This document shows, piece after piece, positions 24,055 through 31,537 of a stretch of 46,691 nt of DNA. Positions within the stretch are counted from its first letter, which is position 1, and each line of letters opens with the position of its first letter. The translations under genes were made by a program, and so were the position numbers. Under the pieces are notes generated by a model that saw nothing but the letters and a program-made list of their open reading frames with translations, did no database searches and had not been told where the DNA came from. Where the stretch lies: IMG/VR virus record IMGVR_UViG_3300024999_000162, positions 1-46,691 of that record, one strand, 5' to 3'. The stretch comes from a virus.

Positions 24055-26064
24055 TTACTGCGGTGCTTGTTGTTCTTCCATCATGCGCATAATTTCTTCT
24101 TCCTGCATTTGAGGAGGCAGGTGCGATAAATAGTCCTGTATCTCAGGAGGAAGTGAGTTAACAAACTCTATTACAGGATTAACTTCCGGTTCTTCCTGCT
24201 GTTGATCAGGAGTAGTATTGTTTTTGTTTTTCATTGCCTCCTGCTCCATTGCCGCTTGTTGTTGCTCTGCCTTCATTTGGTTCATTCTCTCCATAATTTC
24301 AGGGATGGGAGGGAATTTACCGTATTCCATGACATAGAAGAAAGTTTCCGGATCAATGACACTGGCAACCAACAACTCTTTTGCAATTTCCATATGATAC
24401 ATGCGGTCACTCGGTATTACCGATGAAACCTTGCAGTAGCAGTCGAAGTCGGGGAAGTATTCTTCGATGTTATTTTCAATGTATTCCTGCGGCAATGTCC
24501 TTCCGTCAGGCATCATCATTTCCCCTGATTCAAGTTTAGCGACCTGATTAAAAGGAATAGTAGTACCGCTTTCATTGTCATAAACCTTCTTCATATCTCC
24601 GGCATCGAAGGTATCGTATTTGTAACCATCTTTGCCCTCATCGCTCTTACCCATAATTCTGTAGGTTCTTTGCTCGGTGTAAAACTGACCAATTAAGCGG
24701 TTAGTAAATTGCCCTGCATCCTCATATGAGGAATTTATTGCCTGCTCTGCTGTTCTAAGTCTTATTTTTGCCTGAGAAACCAACTCGGCAATTGCCTTAA
24801 ATGCGGTTACGCTGCCGGGGGTACGTCCTTGACTTACATCAAAGCGACCGATCATACCCTCCATGGATTGCTGTAACCGTCCCATTTCAGCGATTAGACT
24901 GCCGGGTATGGGTTGTCCATGCTCCCTTTTCACGCCGCCAACATCGGCAACAGGGAACCACATTCCGGGGGCAGTACCTCTTTCCTCAATTAACTTTCTT
25001 TGTTTAGGTGTTAATGCTCTCTCGTCATACCAAGTCTGACCAATTGCACCATGGATATGACCTTCTAAGATAATCTCAGCAGTTTTATTCCTAACAATCT
25101 GCGGATTTTTAAGATAGAAAGCATCGCCAAATCCCCATATGCTATTCTCTCTTGGGTATCTCTGCCGCACAAAGAACGGAAATATTGGAGTCTCGCCGGG
25201 TTCAAAGTATATGTAGTTGTTGTGTTTAAGGTAAACTCCTTGATGTTCACCTGCCCACAAAATAACGTGTAACCCTATGCCCCTGTCCTTTTCTCCGGCA
25301 TACATAACCATAGGTCTACCGATATACCATGTTTCAACCACAGGAACCTGTTCTTGATTGTAGGAGCGACTAAATCCCTCGGTATCGAGTTGCTCGGTAT
25401 CTAGTAAATCATCATCGTGTAACCCCTGTTCTTGCACTAATGCAGCACGATCAGGAAAGGTTTCTTCGATATACTCCATTGTTTTCCAGACTGGTTTATG
25501 GCAACGATTACCCTCGTTAATATCCTCCCTACATCTTGCATCAGGCACTAAGCATAACGGGTGTAATGCTTTCCAGCGTACATCACCCTCCCAACGGTTC
25601 GGACCTTTACCGCCTCGCCAATTAGAGTCCCAATACACATGCCAAATACCTGTACCATAAAGAAAAAACCACCGAAGAAACTTTATTCTCTCGGAGGTCA
25701 ACTTGTTTTTATAGAAGATATACTTTTTAAGGTTAGTCATGGTATTAGACTTTTCTTCGTCCCCAGGTTCAACGCCGTAGTCAATTAACTCAATCTCGTT
25801 GGCAAACTCGGCAACAGTACCTTCTACAAGAGAAAAGGTAATATTCTCAACACTGTTAGGTCTATTTTGTTGCTGCGCTTCGGTTCTTAGTGGATTACCA
25901 TTCGGACCAAGCAGATCCCAATGCTTAGATGTATAGAGTTTATACATTTCTCGCATTTCATCGACATAAAACTGCCTTGCTGCCTTATCATCGTCATACC
26001 ATAACATGCAGGTTCTTACCGCTTTTTCTTCTTCCGGTGAGTTACCTCTTATTGATGTTTCCAT
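24055..26064 (-). CDS. Portal protein, 669 aa
   Basis: Start ATG at 26064 with AAAGGTGG upstream. The early region matches large podoviral portals: YKLYTSKHWDLLGP, NRPNSVENITFSLVEGTVAEFANE, then WFFLYGTGIWHVYWDSNW and RWKALHPLCLVPDARC. The middle contains NPQIVRNKTAEIILEGH and SQGRTPGSVTAFKAIAELVSQA, typical of the wing and stem. The C-terminus is Gln/Glu/Met-rich (NQMKAEQQQAAMEQEAMKN, PPQMQEEEIMRMMEEQQ), a probable barrel or coiled coil. It lies between terminase and scaffold genes, as expected. Confidence 0.92.
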   Translation of the reverse strand: METSIRGNSPEEEKAVRTCMLWYDDDKAARQFYVDEMREMYKLYTSKHWDLLGPNGNPLRTEAQQQNRPNSVENITFSLVEGTVAEFANEIELIDYGVEPGDEEKSNTMTNLKKYIFYKNKLTSERIKFLRWFFLYGTGIWHVYWDSNWRGGKGPNRWEGDVRWKALHPLCLVPDARCREDINEGNRCHKPVWKTMEYIEETFPDRAALVQEQGLHDDDLLDTEQLDTEGFSRSYNQEQVPVVETWYIGRPMVMYAGEKDRGIGLHVILWAGEHQGVYLKHNNYIYFEPGETPIFPFFVRQRYPRENSIWGFGDAFYLKNPQIVRNKTAEIILEGHIHGAIGQTWYDERALTPKQRKLIEERGTAPGMWFPVADVGGVKREHGQPIPGSLIAEMGRLQQSMEGMIGRFDVSQGRTPGSVTAFKAIAELVSQAKIRLRTAEQAINSSYEDAGQFTNRLIGQFYTEQRTYRIMGKSDEGKDGYKYDTFDAGDMKKVYDNESGTTIPFNQVAKLESGEMMMPDGRTLPQEYIENNIEEYFPDFDCYCKVSSVIPSDRMYHMEIAKELLVASVIDPETFFYVMEYGKFPPIPEIMERMNQMKAEQQQAAMEQEAMKNKNNTTPDQQQEEPEVNPVIEFVNSLPPEIQDYLSHLPPQMQEEEIMRMMEEQQAPQ

Positions 26065-26085
26065 GTTTCACCACCTTTTAGGCAT

Positions 26086-26149
26086 AAAAAATAGGGATAG
26101 AGCATATCACAACACCAATAATGGCACTCTGATACACCCTATCCCTATC
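26086..26149 (-). terminator. Long hairpin with U-tract upstream of portal gene
   Basis: On the minus strand the perfect 10-bp arms ATAGGGATAG/CTATCCCTAT close a 39-nt interior that can itself pair (GTATCA/TGATAT, then TGCCA/TGGTG around TTAT). It is followed by TTTTTTA. It is unusually long for a simple terminator and lies about 20 nt before the portal RBS. Confidence 0.7.
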
Positions 26150-26171
26150 GTTCTCGATTCGAGATAATTAT

Positions 26172-26369
26172 TTAGTTGTCATACGGATTATCTTCTTCGT
26201 CGGTATCAGTAAGATAATAAAATTCTCCGTACTGCTTTGTTTTTTCTTCAATCATTTTAGTTGACTTGCAGTTTTTGCGCCACAAAATCGCTTCTTCCCT
26301 GAGTCTATTAAGTTCATCCTTATTATGGGAAGTTGGGGTATATTCATAATCTTCACGTCTGCGCGCCAT
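26172..26369 (-). CDS. Hypothetical protein, 65 aa
   Basis: The protein is small and charged, basic at the start (MARRRED) and acidic at the end (TDTDEEDNPYDN). The ATG is preceded by a GAGGACGGTGT boundary sequence that recurs at 30511. It lies between the DUF2292-like gene and the long hairpin. I know no family. Confidence 0.6.
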   Translation of the reverse strand: MARRREDYEYTPTSHNKDELNRLREEAILWRKNCKSTKMIEEKTKQYGEFYYLTDTDEEDNPYDN

Positions 26370-26386
26370 TTAAACACCGTCCTCGG

Positions 26387-26515
26387 TTAGTCTAACTTAA
26401 TGTCCTCCGTAGCACTCAGCATGACAGGTTTACCGCCCTTCATCTTAATAACGATAGTGCCCCACGGAGTAGACTTCATTTTGTCGATTACTTTCTTTTC
26501 TTTGTCAGTTAACAT
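26387..26515 (-). CDS. DUF2292 (YezD-like) small protein, 42 aa
   Basis: The protein reads MLTDKEKKVIDKMKSTPWGT then IVIKMKGGKPVMLSATEDIKLD. This matches the compact DUF2292 pattern LT..EK.VI......YG.I.I....GKPV.I......I.L. GGAGG lies 6 nt upstream of the ATG, and the start forms TAATG with the stop of the preceding gene. Its function is unknown. Confidence 0.8.
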   Translation of the reverse strand: MLTDKEKKVIDKMKSTPWGTIVIKMKGGKPVMLSATEDIKLD

Positions 26516-26775
26516 TACTTACCTCCGTTATCGACTATTTCCGTAAAAATAACCGTGCTATGTTTTTCCTTGATATTAACTCCGATAAGTTGCTGAAAAG
26601 TGCGATATAACGCCTTTACTACGGATTGAAATGTTTTAATTTTACCAAATGTAACGATGCAATTATCAAACTCAATCGCCTTATTATACTTACAGATATA
26701 TTCGTCGTCACTGAAAAACTGTAGACTAACGATAACTCTGTTTGCTCTTTTCACATCTTCGATATGCTTTTCCAT
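26515..26775 (-). CDS. Hypothetical protein, 86 aa
   Basis: A mixed alpha/beta small protein (VIVSLQFFSDDEYICKYNKAIEFDNCIVTFGKI.., STVIFTEIVDNGGK). GGAGGACTGT precedes the ATG. It sits in the run of small genes between terminase and portal, overlapping the DUF2292-like gene. No family is recognised. Confidence 0.6.
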   Translation of the reverse strand: MEKHIEDVKRANRVIVSLQFFSDDEYICKYNKAIEFDNCIVTFGKIKTFQSVVKALYRTFQQLIGVNIKEKHSTVIFTEIVDNGGK

Positions 26776-26786
26776 ACAGTCCTCCG

Positions 26787-27122
26787 TTATCTATACTTGG
26801 TCCCTTCAACTACAAACCTGTCACCCTGTTTCCTGCCGATAACAACAATCTTAATCAATTGATTATCCGCTAAATATCCAATTTCATTCGGGCAGATAGA
26901 TAGCGGTAATGACGGTATTTCCTGTGCCTCTTCCGGTTCGGTATCGTCAACGGTAGCAGGTTCGGTATCAAATTCACCTACGTTACCATCTAATGCCGCT
27001 TGAATAACGTCGCTTATGTTATCAATATCAGTCGTTTCCTTACATGACCTGCAATGAGCAAGAAAACTACCCATACTATCAAACTGATCTTCTGTTTTGC
27101 CGCATTTCTTACACGTTCTCAC
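26787..27122 (-). CDS. Zinc-finger protein, 111 aa
   Basis: Residues 4-7 CKKCG and 24-27 CRSCK, with H23, form a C2H/C2-type zinc knuckle (CxxC..HCRSC). An acidic linker and a beta-rich C-terminus follow (NQLIKIVVIGRKQGDRFVVEGTKYR). The start is a GTG sharing bases with the upstream stop (GTGA). It is probably a small nucleic-acid- or protein-binding protein. Confidence 0.65.
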   Translation of the reverse strand: MRTCKKCGKTEDQFDSMGSFLAHCRSCKETTDIDNISDVIQAALDGNVGEFDTEPATVDDTEPEEAQEIPSLPLSICPNEIGYLADNQLIKIVVIGRKQGDRFVVEGTKYR

Positions 27123-27433
27123 GAATAAAACCCCTTTTCTTCCTCGCGCCCTTTTCGTTCCTCGGCGGTTTCTACCTGTCTAACATCGTCCTCGTAAGTA
27201 CCTTCGGGGTATTCAAGAGGAATGTCAACGCCCTCTAAGGATAGGACTGCTCGCATGAGTTTAAGTTGTGTTTCGACTAGAGTTTTGATTGGATCGGCAT
27301 CTACTTCGTCCGAATGTATACTTCCACCATTAGGTATAATAGCAGATAGGCAAAATACGGTGTCACCTAAACTCTTAATCTGCTTATTGAGCAATTCTTG
27401 ATATTCAAGAACAATCGGTTTTTTCTTATCCAT
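27119..27433 (-). CDS. Hypothetical protein, 104 aa
   Basis: A mostly helical acidic protein with a Glu/Arg-rich end (VRQVETAEERKGREEEKGFYS). It is directly downstream of the large terminase gene by 15 nt and coupled to the zinc-finger gene. I know no family. Confidence 0.6.
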   Translation of the reverse strand: MDKKKPIVLEYQELLNKQIKSLGDTVFCLSAIIPNGGSIHSDEVDADPIKTLVETQLKLMRAVLSLEGVDIPLEYPEGTYEDDVRQVETAEERKGREEEKGFYS

Positions 27434-27448
27434 ATAGGTTCTCCTCTC

Positions 27449-29500
27449 TCACATACCGTAAAACCCCGGTAATCCTTCTTCTTCCTCGTCGTCATTGTCA
27501 TCTGCCCATTGCTCCATAGACATAGGATCGATCCTTACACCCTTGTCCTGTCCCGGTAGAAACGGTATACTGCCGGTGTCTTTAAGTGGCGTTGTCATAT
27601 GGACATATACACCGATAGCAGACATTAAAATAACATCGTCGTGCTGACCGCCTCTTGCCGCCTCTTTGCCGTTTGGGTGTCTAACAAAGTTCATTGCTTC
27701 ATCGACAAAGCGTTTCCAATAGCACTCAAAAACACCTTCACGCACAACCTTTTTAATAGCATCAACAACCAAAGGACGGGTTTTCGTCCCAGTTAAAAAG
27801 CCAAGTTTTTGAGTTGTGGTATCAGTTCTTTTGTCGTGAATACGAGTTCTATATATATCATAGTAGACACGTTTTAAATGACTGATCGTTGTGCCGCCAT
27901 GATTATTTAACTCAGGTATGAGCATCGGCATACCATAATATATCGCCAATCTGTGCATATAGTCGGCAAGTATATCAGGTTCGATATGTCCATGATACAC
28001 AGCATCTAACCTTAATCTATGCCGGTTAATAACGCCTACAGCATCGAAGTCGCCATGCTCTAATCCCTCTGCAACGTCAGCAGGTATTAAATACTCTGCC
28101 ACCGGTTCGGGATGGAACCATACTTCATATTCTCCCTTTTCATCAGGAACCCAATATACTTGTGTCTTAGCAGGACTTGTCCAAACAAGATTACCTCTTT
28201 CACCGTCATAACACTTATCCTGCATTTCCGCAATTCTGCCGATATTAAAAGAACATTTCCCTGGCATGATAAAACGCCCATATTTCCGCGCTTCTAACTC
28301 CGCTTCATCTAAGGACGTTTCAAGACGTTTCTTTTCTTTTGTAGATAAGTGTGGGTTATCGTCCCATTGCATCATCATACAGAATATTTCATCGTCTCGC
28401 TTCTCAATTGGTTTTGAGTCGTTAAGATATATAGTATCATAAACATACGTCATGCCGGATAGAGGTGTCATTGTACCAAACATATCACCTTCGGTATCCA
28501 TTAGACGCATTTGACACTCAGTGTAAATATCCTTCGGTCCTTCTTCGTCCATCCAAACATAGTGCTGACTAGAACCTTGAAACTTCTCTCTGCCTTGGTC
28601 ATAGGACTTGAAACCGATAAGACTGCCGTTATTTAATCGAATAGTATCAATAATCCCGGTACTGCGGTAGGTTATCTTCTTAATTTCTCTTAGTGGCAAT
28701 AATCCAGGTATTCCAGTTTCAACGTCACCCAATATCTTCTTTTGTGTAACGTCCCTTTGTACCTCGAAGGATACAGAGCATACCCAACCGCGAGTAGGTT
28801 TACCGCCAAAACGGGTTATTAAAGGTTCGTATTGTTCCCTTAAATCCTCCGACCAATCTTTGAGGTAAGGTCTAATACTCTCACCTAAAGCATAGAATAC
28901 TGCTTTAATTGCACCACTTTCAGTTTTTCCTGTGTTATGCACCACAATACCATTAGCAATAAAGGCATGGTCGGGGTGGTCAATGGTTATGTCGTAGACT
29001 GGTTTAATGCCTGTCTGTCTAATAGACACTACCTTCTTGTGATAGTAAGGTACGGTTACAGCAAAACTGTATTCATTTAACTGCTCCGATAATAACCACT
29101 TATTACCTTCCGTTAATATCGGATGATCGTCGGAACACTCCAACTTATTGCCACCATAAAAAGTTATCTCACGACAAGACTTATCCCCGGTATATCCTGC
29201 GCCAATAACATTAGATGGTACTGTTTTTCTTGTCGCTATGTCATAGGCAAGAACGGTATCACCAACTACAACGTCCTCTACTGCCTTAGTAGTACCATCT
29301 GCCATATAGACCATTTGACCGGCGACTAAGCACCTATTACCACCCAACGCCCAAGCATTTCTCTTGCCGCATAAATGAAATTGTTGTTGCTTTGCGAACG
29401 GACGAATAAAGCGAATATGTTCTTCCTTCTTCATCCGTTCAATTTCGCTGAGTATCTTTTGGAGTTCTTTCTTTTCTGCCTTGGTTAGTTCTTTTGCCAT
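27449..29500 (-). CDS. terL: Terminase large subunit containing a mini-intein, 683 aa precursor
   Basis: The ATG at 29500 begins a DNA-packaging ATPase/nuclease. The Walker A loop GGNR-TGKTE is split: GGNR ends at residue 56, TGKTE starts at 190, and a 133-aa intein lies between. After splicing the loop reads GGNRTGKTE and the protein is about 550 aa, normal for TerL. Walker B is YVWMDEE (about 314-320). The C-terminal nuclease shows IPADVAEGLEHGDFDAVGV, an LIPELNNHG stretch and QHDDVILMSA. Until the intein is excised the ATPase site cannot form. It follows the small terminase and accessory genes in the late operon and precedes the portal. Confidence 0.95.
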   Translation of the reverse strand: MAKELTKAEKKELQKILSEIERMKKEEHIRFIRPFAKQQQFHLCGKRNAWALGGNRCLVAGQMVYMADGTTKAVEDVVVGDTVLAYDIATRKTVPSNVIGAGYTGDKSCREITFYGGNKLECSDDHPILTEGNKWLLSEQLNEYSFAVTVPYYHKKVVSIRQTGIKPVYDITIDHPDHAFIANGIVVHNTGKTESGAIKAVFYALGESIRPYLKDWSEDLREQYEPLITRFGGKPTRGWVCSVSFEVQRDVTQKKILGDVETGIPGLLPLREIKKITYRSTGIIDTIRLNNGSLIGFKSYDQGREKFQGSSQHYVWMDEEGPKDIYTECQMRLMDTEGDMFGTMTPLSGMTYVYDTIYLNDSKPIEKRDDEIFCMMMQWDDNPHLSTKEKKRLETSLDEAELEARKYGRFIMPGKCSFNIGRIAEMQDKCYDGERGNLVWTSPAKTQVYWVPDEKGEYEVWFHPEPVAEYLIPADVAEGLEHGDFDAVGVINRHRLRLDAVYHGHIEPDILADYMHRLAIYYGMPMLIPELNNHGGTTISHLKRVYYDIYRTRIHDKRTDTTTQKLGFLTGTKTRPLVVDAIKKVVREGVFECYWKRFVDEAMNFVRHPNGKEAARGGQHDDVILMSAIGVYVHMTTPLKDTGSIPFLPGQDKGVRIDPMSMEQWADDNDDEEEEGLPGFYGM
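28934..29332 (-). mobile_element. Mini-intein in the TerL Walker A loop, 133 aa
   Basis: Precursor residues 57-189. Block A begins with Cys57 (CLVAGQMVYMADGTTKAVEDV). Block B reads LECSDDHPIL with His126; the usual TxxH Thr is Ser123. Block F reads VYDITIDHPDHAFIANG (Asp170, His178). Block G ends GIVVHN with His188-Asn189. The first downstream extein residue is Thr190. About 30 residues separate block B from block F, leaving no room for a homing endonuclease. All residues for standard class 1 splicing are present, so it is expected to be active but no longer self-mobile. Confidence 0.95.
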
Positions 29501-29540
29501 GCTATCACCTAATTAATAACCGATTAAATAACCAATCAAC

Positions 29541-30179
29541 TTACGTCCCAATCGCAATCCATGCCACATTTCCGAATGGACTTGTCGCAGCAATTGGAGT
29601 CACATCTCCTGCTGCGGTAGGTTTCCATGACTTTATCCTAACACTACCTGCTGCCGGTGCGCCTGCCTGATCACCTACTGTACCGCTAGAGTGCATATGG
29701 GTTAGCGAAGGATCGCCAACCATAGATACCACGACAGCAACAACGGTAGTTAGTCCTGTTGCTACGTCTTTACTAGCAGCGTCAATAGTTGAAACACCTC
29801 TTGCTACCTTATAACTTGCCCCAACACCTTGCGTGAGAAGGTTTATCTGTGCTGACGTCATGGTTACGCCGTCTAAAATATTAAGTTCTGCGGCAGTAGA
29901 AGTAACCGAAGTGCCTGCCCCTGCACCCAATTTCAAATCTGCTACTGCCAACACATCTACGTTCTTATTTGCACCTAGGACGAGTGCCTTTGATGCTACT
30001 GCTGTGCCTGCTACCGAGGTGTCAATTAAATTAAGTTCTGCCGCCGATGCTGTTACCGCCGTACCAGATTGATATAGACCACCTGTAGAAGATGCAACCT
30101 GTACCTCAGAACCGGATACACCTACAAATAAACCTTCTTCACCGGACGGTTTGCCGATGTGTGAGTATGTTTTTGCCAT
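29541..30179 (-). CDS. Virion fibre-like repeat protein, 212 aa
   Basis: It contains phage-fibre repeats of the ELN.LD type: VTASAAELNLIDTSVAGTAV and VTSTAAELNILDGVTMTSAQ, with ALVLGANKNVDVLAVADLKLG between. The C-terminal half is beta-rich and ends AATSPFGNVAWIAIG. Such repeats are common in tail or head fibres. Its location among terminase genes, away from the tail genes, suggests a head fibre or a displaced module. Confidence 0.65.
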   Translation of the reverse strand: MAKTYSHIGKPSGEEGLFVGVSGSEVQVASSTGGLYQSGTAVTASAAELNLIDTSVAGTAVASKALVLGANKNVDVLAVADLKLGAGAGTSVTSTAAELNILDGVTMTSAQINLLTQGVGASYKVARGVSTIDAASKDVATGLTTVVAVVVSMVGDPSLTHMHSSGTVGDQAGAPAAGSVRIKSWKPTAAGDVTPIAATSPFGNVAWIAIGT

Positions 30180-30182
30180 TGT

Positions 30183-30506
30183 TTATTCCTCCTTAATTAT
30201 GTTTTGTCCAGGCAATAGACCATTGCTTTTACATAGCAAATATAGTCCTGTTGCCAATTCATCGACGAAGGTTTCCTCGTCTGCTTTACCGTAATTTACG
30301 TTACGATAATTAATAATTCCGTGAACAATTTCATGCCAGAGAGTTTGCTCCTTTGACTGCTCAGAGTAACAATCATCATCGGCAATGGTAATTTCATGTG
30401 TATGGTAATCAATTTTACCGTGACACTTAGCACTATTGACAATGATTGGTTCTTTAGTCAGTAATACATCGTAATCATAACAACCTATCTTTACTTTGCT
30501 TAACAT
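30183..30506 (-). CDS. HExxH metallopeptidase-like protein, 107 aa
   Basis: TLWHEIVHGI (H58, E59, H62) followed by EETFVDELATGLYLL (E83 as probable third zinc ligand) matches ImmA/IrrE- or SprT-like minimal zinc peptidases. There is no HTH or membrane segment. In phages ImmA-type proteins cleave XRE repressors, but here it sits in the late region. Virion processing or host-target cleavage is equally possible. The ATG is preceded by the GAGGACGGTGT boundary sequence. Confidence 0.75.
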   Translation of the reverse strand: MLSKVKIGCYDYDVLLTKEPIIVNSAKCHGKIDYHTHEITIADDDCYSEQSKEQTLWHEIVHGIINYRNVNYGKADEETFVDELATGLYLLCKSNGLLPGQNIIKEE

Positions 30507-30529
30507 ATTTACACCGTCCTCGGTTAAAT

Positions 30530-30619
30530 TTATTTACACTTAATTCCATAACTCTCGGCATATACGGTAGAATTTTTTAAAATTTTGAGTGCCGATAATT
30601 TGAGTTTTTCAATCTGCAT
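30530..30619 (-). CDS. Possible 29-aa peptide
   Basis: A short frame (MQIEKLKLSALKILKNSTVY..) fills the gap between the 83-aa gene and the metallopeptidase gene. No ribosome-binding site is visible, so coding is doubtful. Confidence 0.2.
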   Translation of the reverse strand: MQIEKLKLSALKILKNSTVYAESYGIKCK

Positions 30620-30636
30620 ATGGGATGGGGGGGTAG

Positions 30637-30888
30637 TTATAATTCCGCTAACATTAGTTCAATGTCATTCTCAACAATGTCCATTACCTCACCAAGTCTA
30701 CCGTCAACAATAACTTCTCTGTCGATAGATATATTGATGTTATATTTATCAGCAAGATTATCCTTAGATACAACTACCTTGATGTGTTCTGATATGTCTG
30801 ACTTATCAATAGAAGATATGCCGTTGATATGATCGTCCCATGCCTGCTTAATGGCAGGAGATAGTTGCTTTGTCCAATTCTCCGACAA
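30637..30888 (-). CDS. Hypothetical protein, 83 aa
   Basis: TTG start at 30888 with GGAGG 8 nt upstream. The opening SENWTKQLSPAIKQAWDDHI echoes the start of the capsid protein (SENWAEQLEPGLRKIFD), possibly by chance. The rest is alpha/beta with no known motif. It is probably a minor virion or packaging-associated protein, judged only by position. Confidence 0.55.
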   Translation of the reverse strand: MSENWTKQLSPAIKQAWDDHINGISSIDKSDISEHIKVVVSKDNLADKYNINISIDREVIVDGRLGEVMDIVENDIELMLAEL

Positions 30889-30913
30889 TGATAGCGCCTC
30901 CGTTCTCGGTTAG

Positions 30914-31027
30914 TTATTTAAGAGAATCAGTAAACTTTTTTCTATTGTAGTTGGCAAGAGCGCGAACCCTCTCTGCAATATCCTTTTGCTCAGCAGTTTT
31001 CTCTATGGTAACTACAAAGGTATCCAT
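30914..31027 (-). CDS. Small protein, 37 aa
   Basis: The frame starts MDTFVVTIEKTAEQKDIAER and ends KKFTDSLK. It fills the space upstream of the 83-aa gene, with only weak ribosome-binding sequence (TTAAG). Codon usage and amphipathic character look protein-like. No family. Confidence 0.4.
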   Translation of the reverse strand: MDTFVVTIEKTAEQKDIAERVRALANYNRKKFTDSLK

Positions 31028-31039
31028 CAACTTAACAGT

Positions 31040-31090
31040 TTAATAATCGGTAGTGTCAGACTTAATAGTTTGATAATGTATTTCGCACAT
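31040..31090 (-). CDS. Possible 16-aa leader peptide
   Basis: MCEIHYQTIKSDTTDY is preceded by a strong AAGGAG 10 nt from its ATG, and its stop lies 12 nt before the next start. Too short to be certain; it could be a translational leader for the 37-aa gene. Confidence 0.3.
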   Translation of the reverse strand: MCEIHYQTIKSDTTDY

Positions 31091-31135
31091 CTTAGAACAA
31101 CTCCTTAGTTTTCTTATTAGAGTTAATTAATGATG

Positions 31136-31249
31136 ATATACTGAGTTATTTTTTAAAACAAGGATGGATATAATAGATAGATAAAGTATATTAGTTGATG
31201 TATTTTAAAAATTTGGTCTATCTATGCGATGATAGTATACACTACCCAC
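31136..31249. other. AT-rich flank with inverted repeat
   Basis: No gene is seen. ATAGATAGA near 31173 and TCTATCTAT near 31217 are inverted copies about 36 nt apart, followed by CTATC...GATAG. A TATAAT on the plus strand near 31169 has only a weak -35 (TTATTT, 17 nt). It could drive plus-strand RNA into the GC-rich island. Confidence 0.35.
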
Positions 31250-31513
31250 AACCCCCCCCCGGGGGTCAATTGTCCTTACCGGGGGGGTCTGCATCCATCT
31301 AAGCACCTGGCACCGGCCGCGCACCTACCAGCGCACCCACAAGAACCGGCACACATACAATATAGTGTCGCAACCCTGCGGTTGAGAAGCAGGTCCAGAA
31401 CACCAAAATGTCCATGAGTGAAGGACAATTGGCGTTTTTGGTACCAGTAATAGTACCGGCAAATAGAGAAACCCAGCAACGACGCACGTTGCAAGGTTTC
31501 GGCTAGTTGACAT
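31250..31513. other. GC-rich, hairpin-dense island beside the small terminase
   Basis: The composition differs sharply from the flanks. It has a C10-G5 tract at its left end and a second G7 tract about 20 nt on. An exact 11-bp inverted repeat, CAATTGTCCTT (near 31267) and AAGGACAATTG (near 31421), encloses about 150 bp. Hairpins include GAAACC-GCAACG...CGTTGC-GGTTTC near 31455-31495, GGTAC...GTACC near 31440-31457, and CAACC-GCAG-GGTTG near 31373-31386. On the minus strand GGTGC occurs four times within 40 nt. No frame in it has an RBS. Candidate roles are a packaging (cos/pac) site or a structured RNA. Confidence 0.55.
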
Positions 31514-31537
31514 AATATTTATTATCGGATCATTCGA

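Noticed and set aside
30637-30888. Likeness of the 83-aa protein start to the capsid start
   Set aside because: Only about ten residues look similar (SENW.KQL.P); too short to claim homology or duplication.
31276-31513. Three overlapping 62-72-codon leftward frames
   Set aside because: They coexist in three frames with no RBS in a GC-rich, stop-poor segment; a strong inverted repeat and hairpins argue for a non-coding element.
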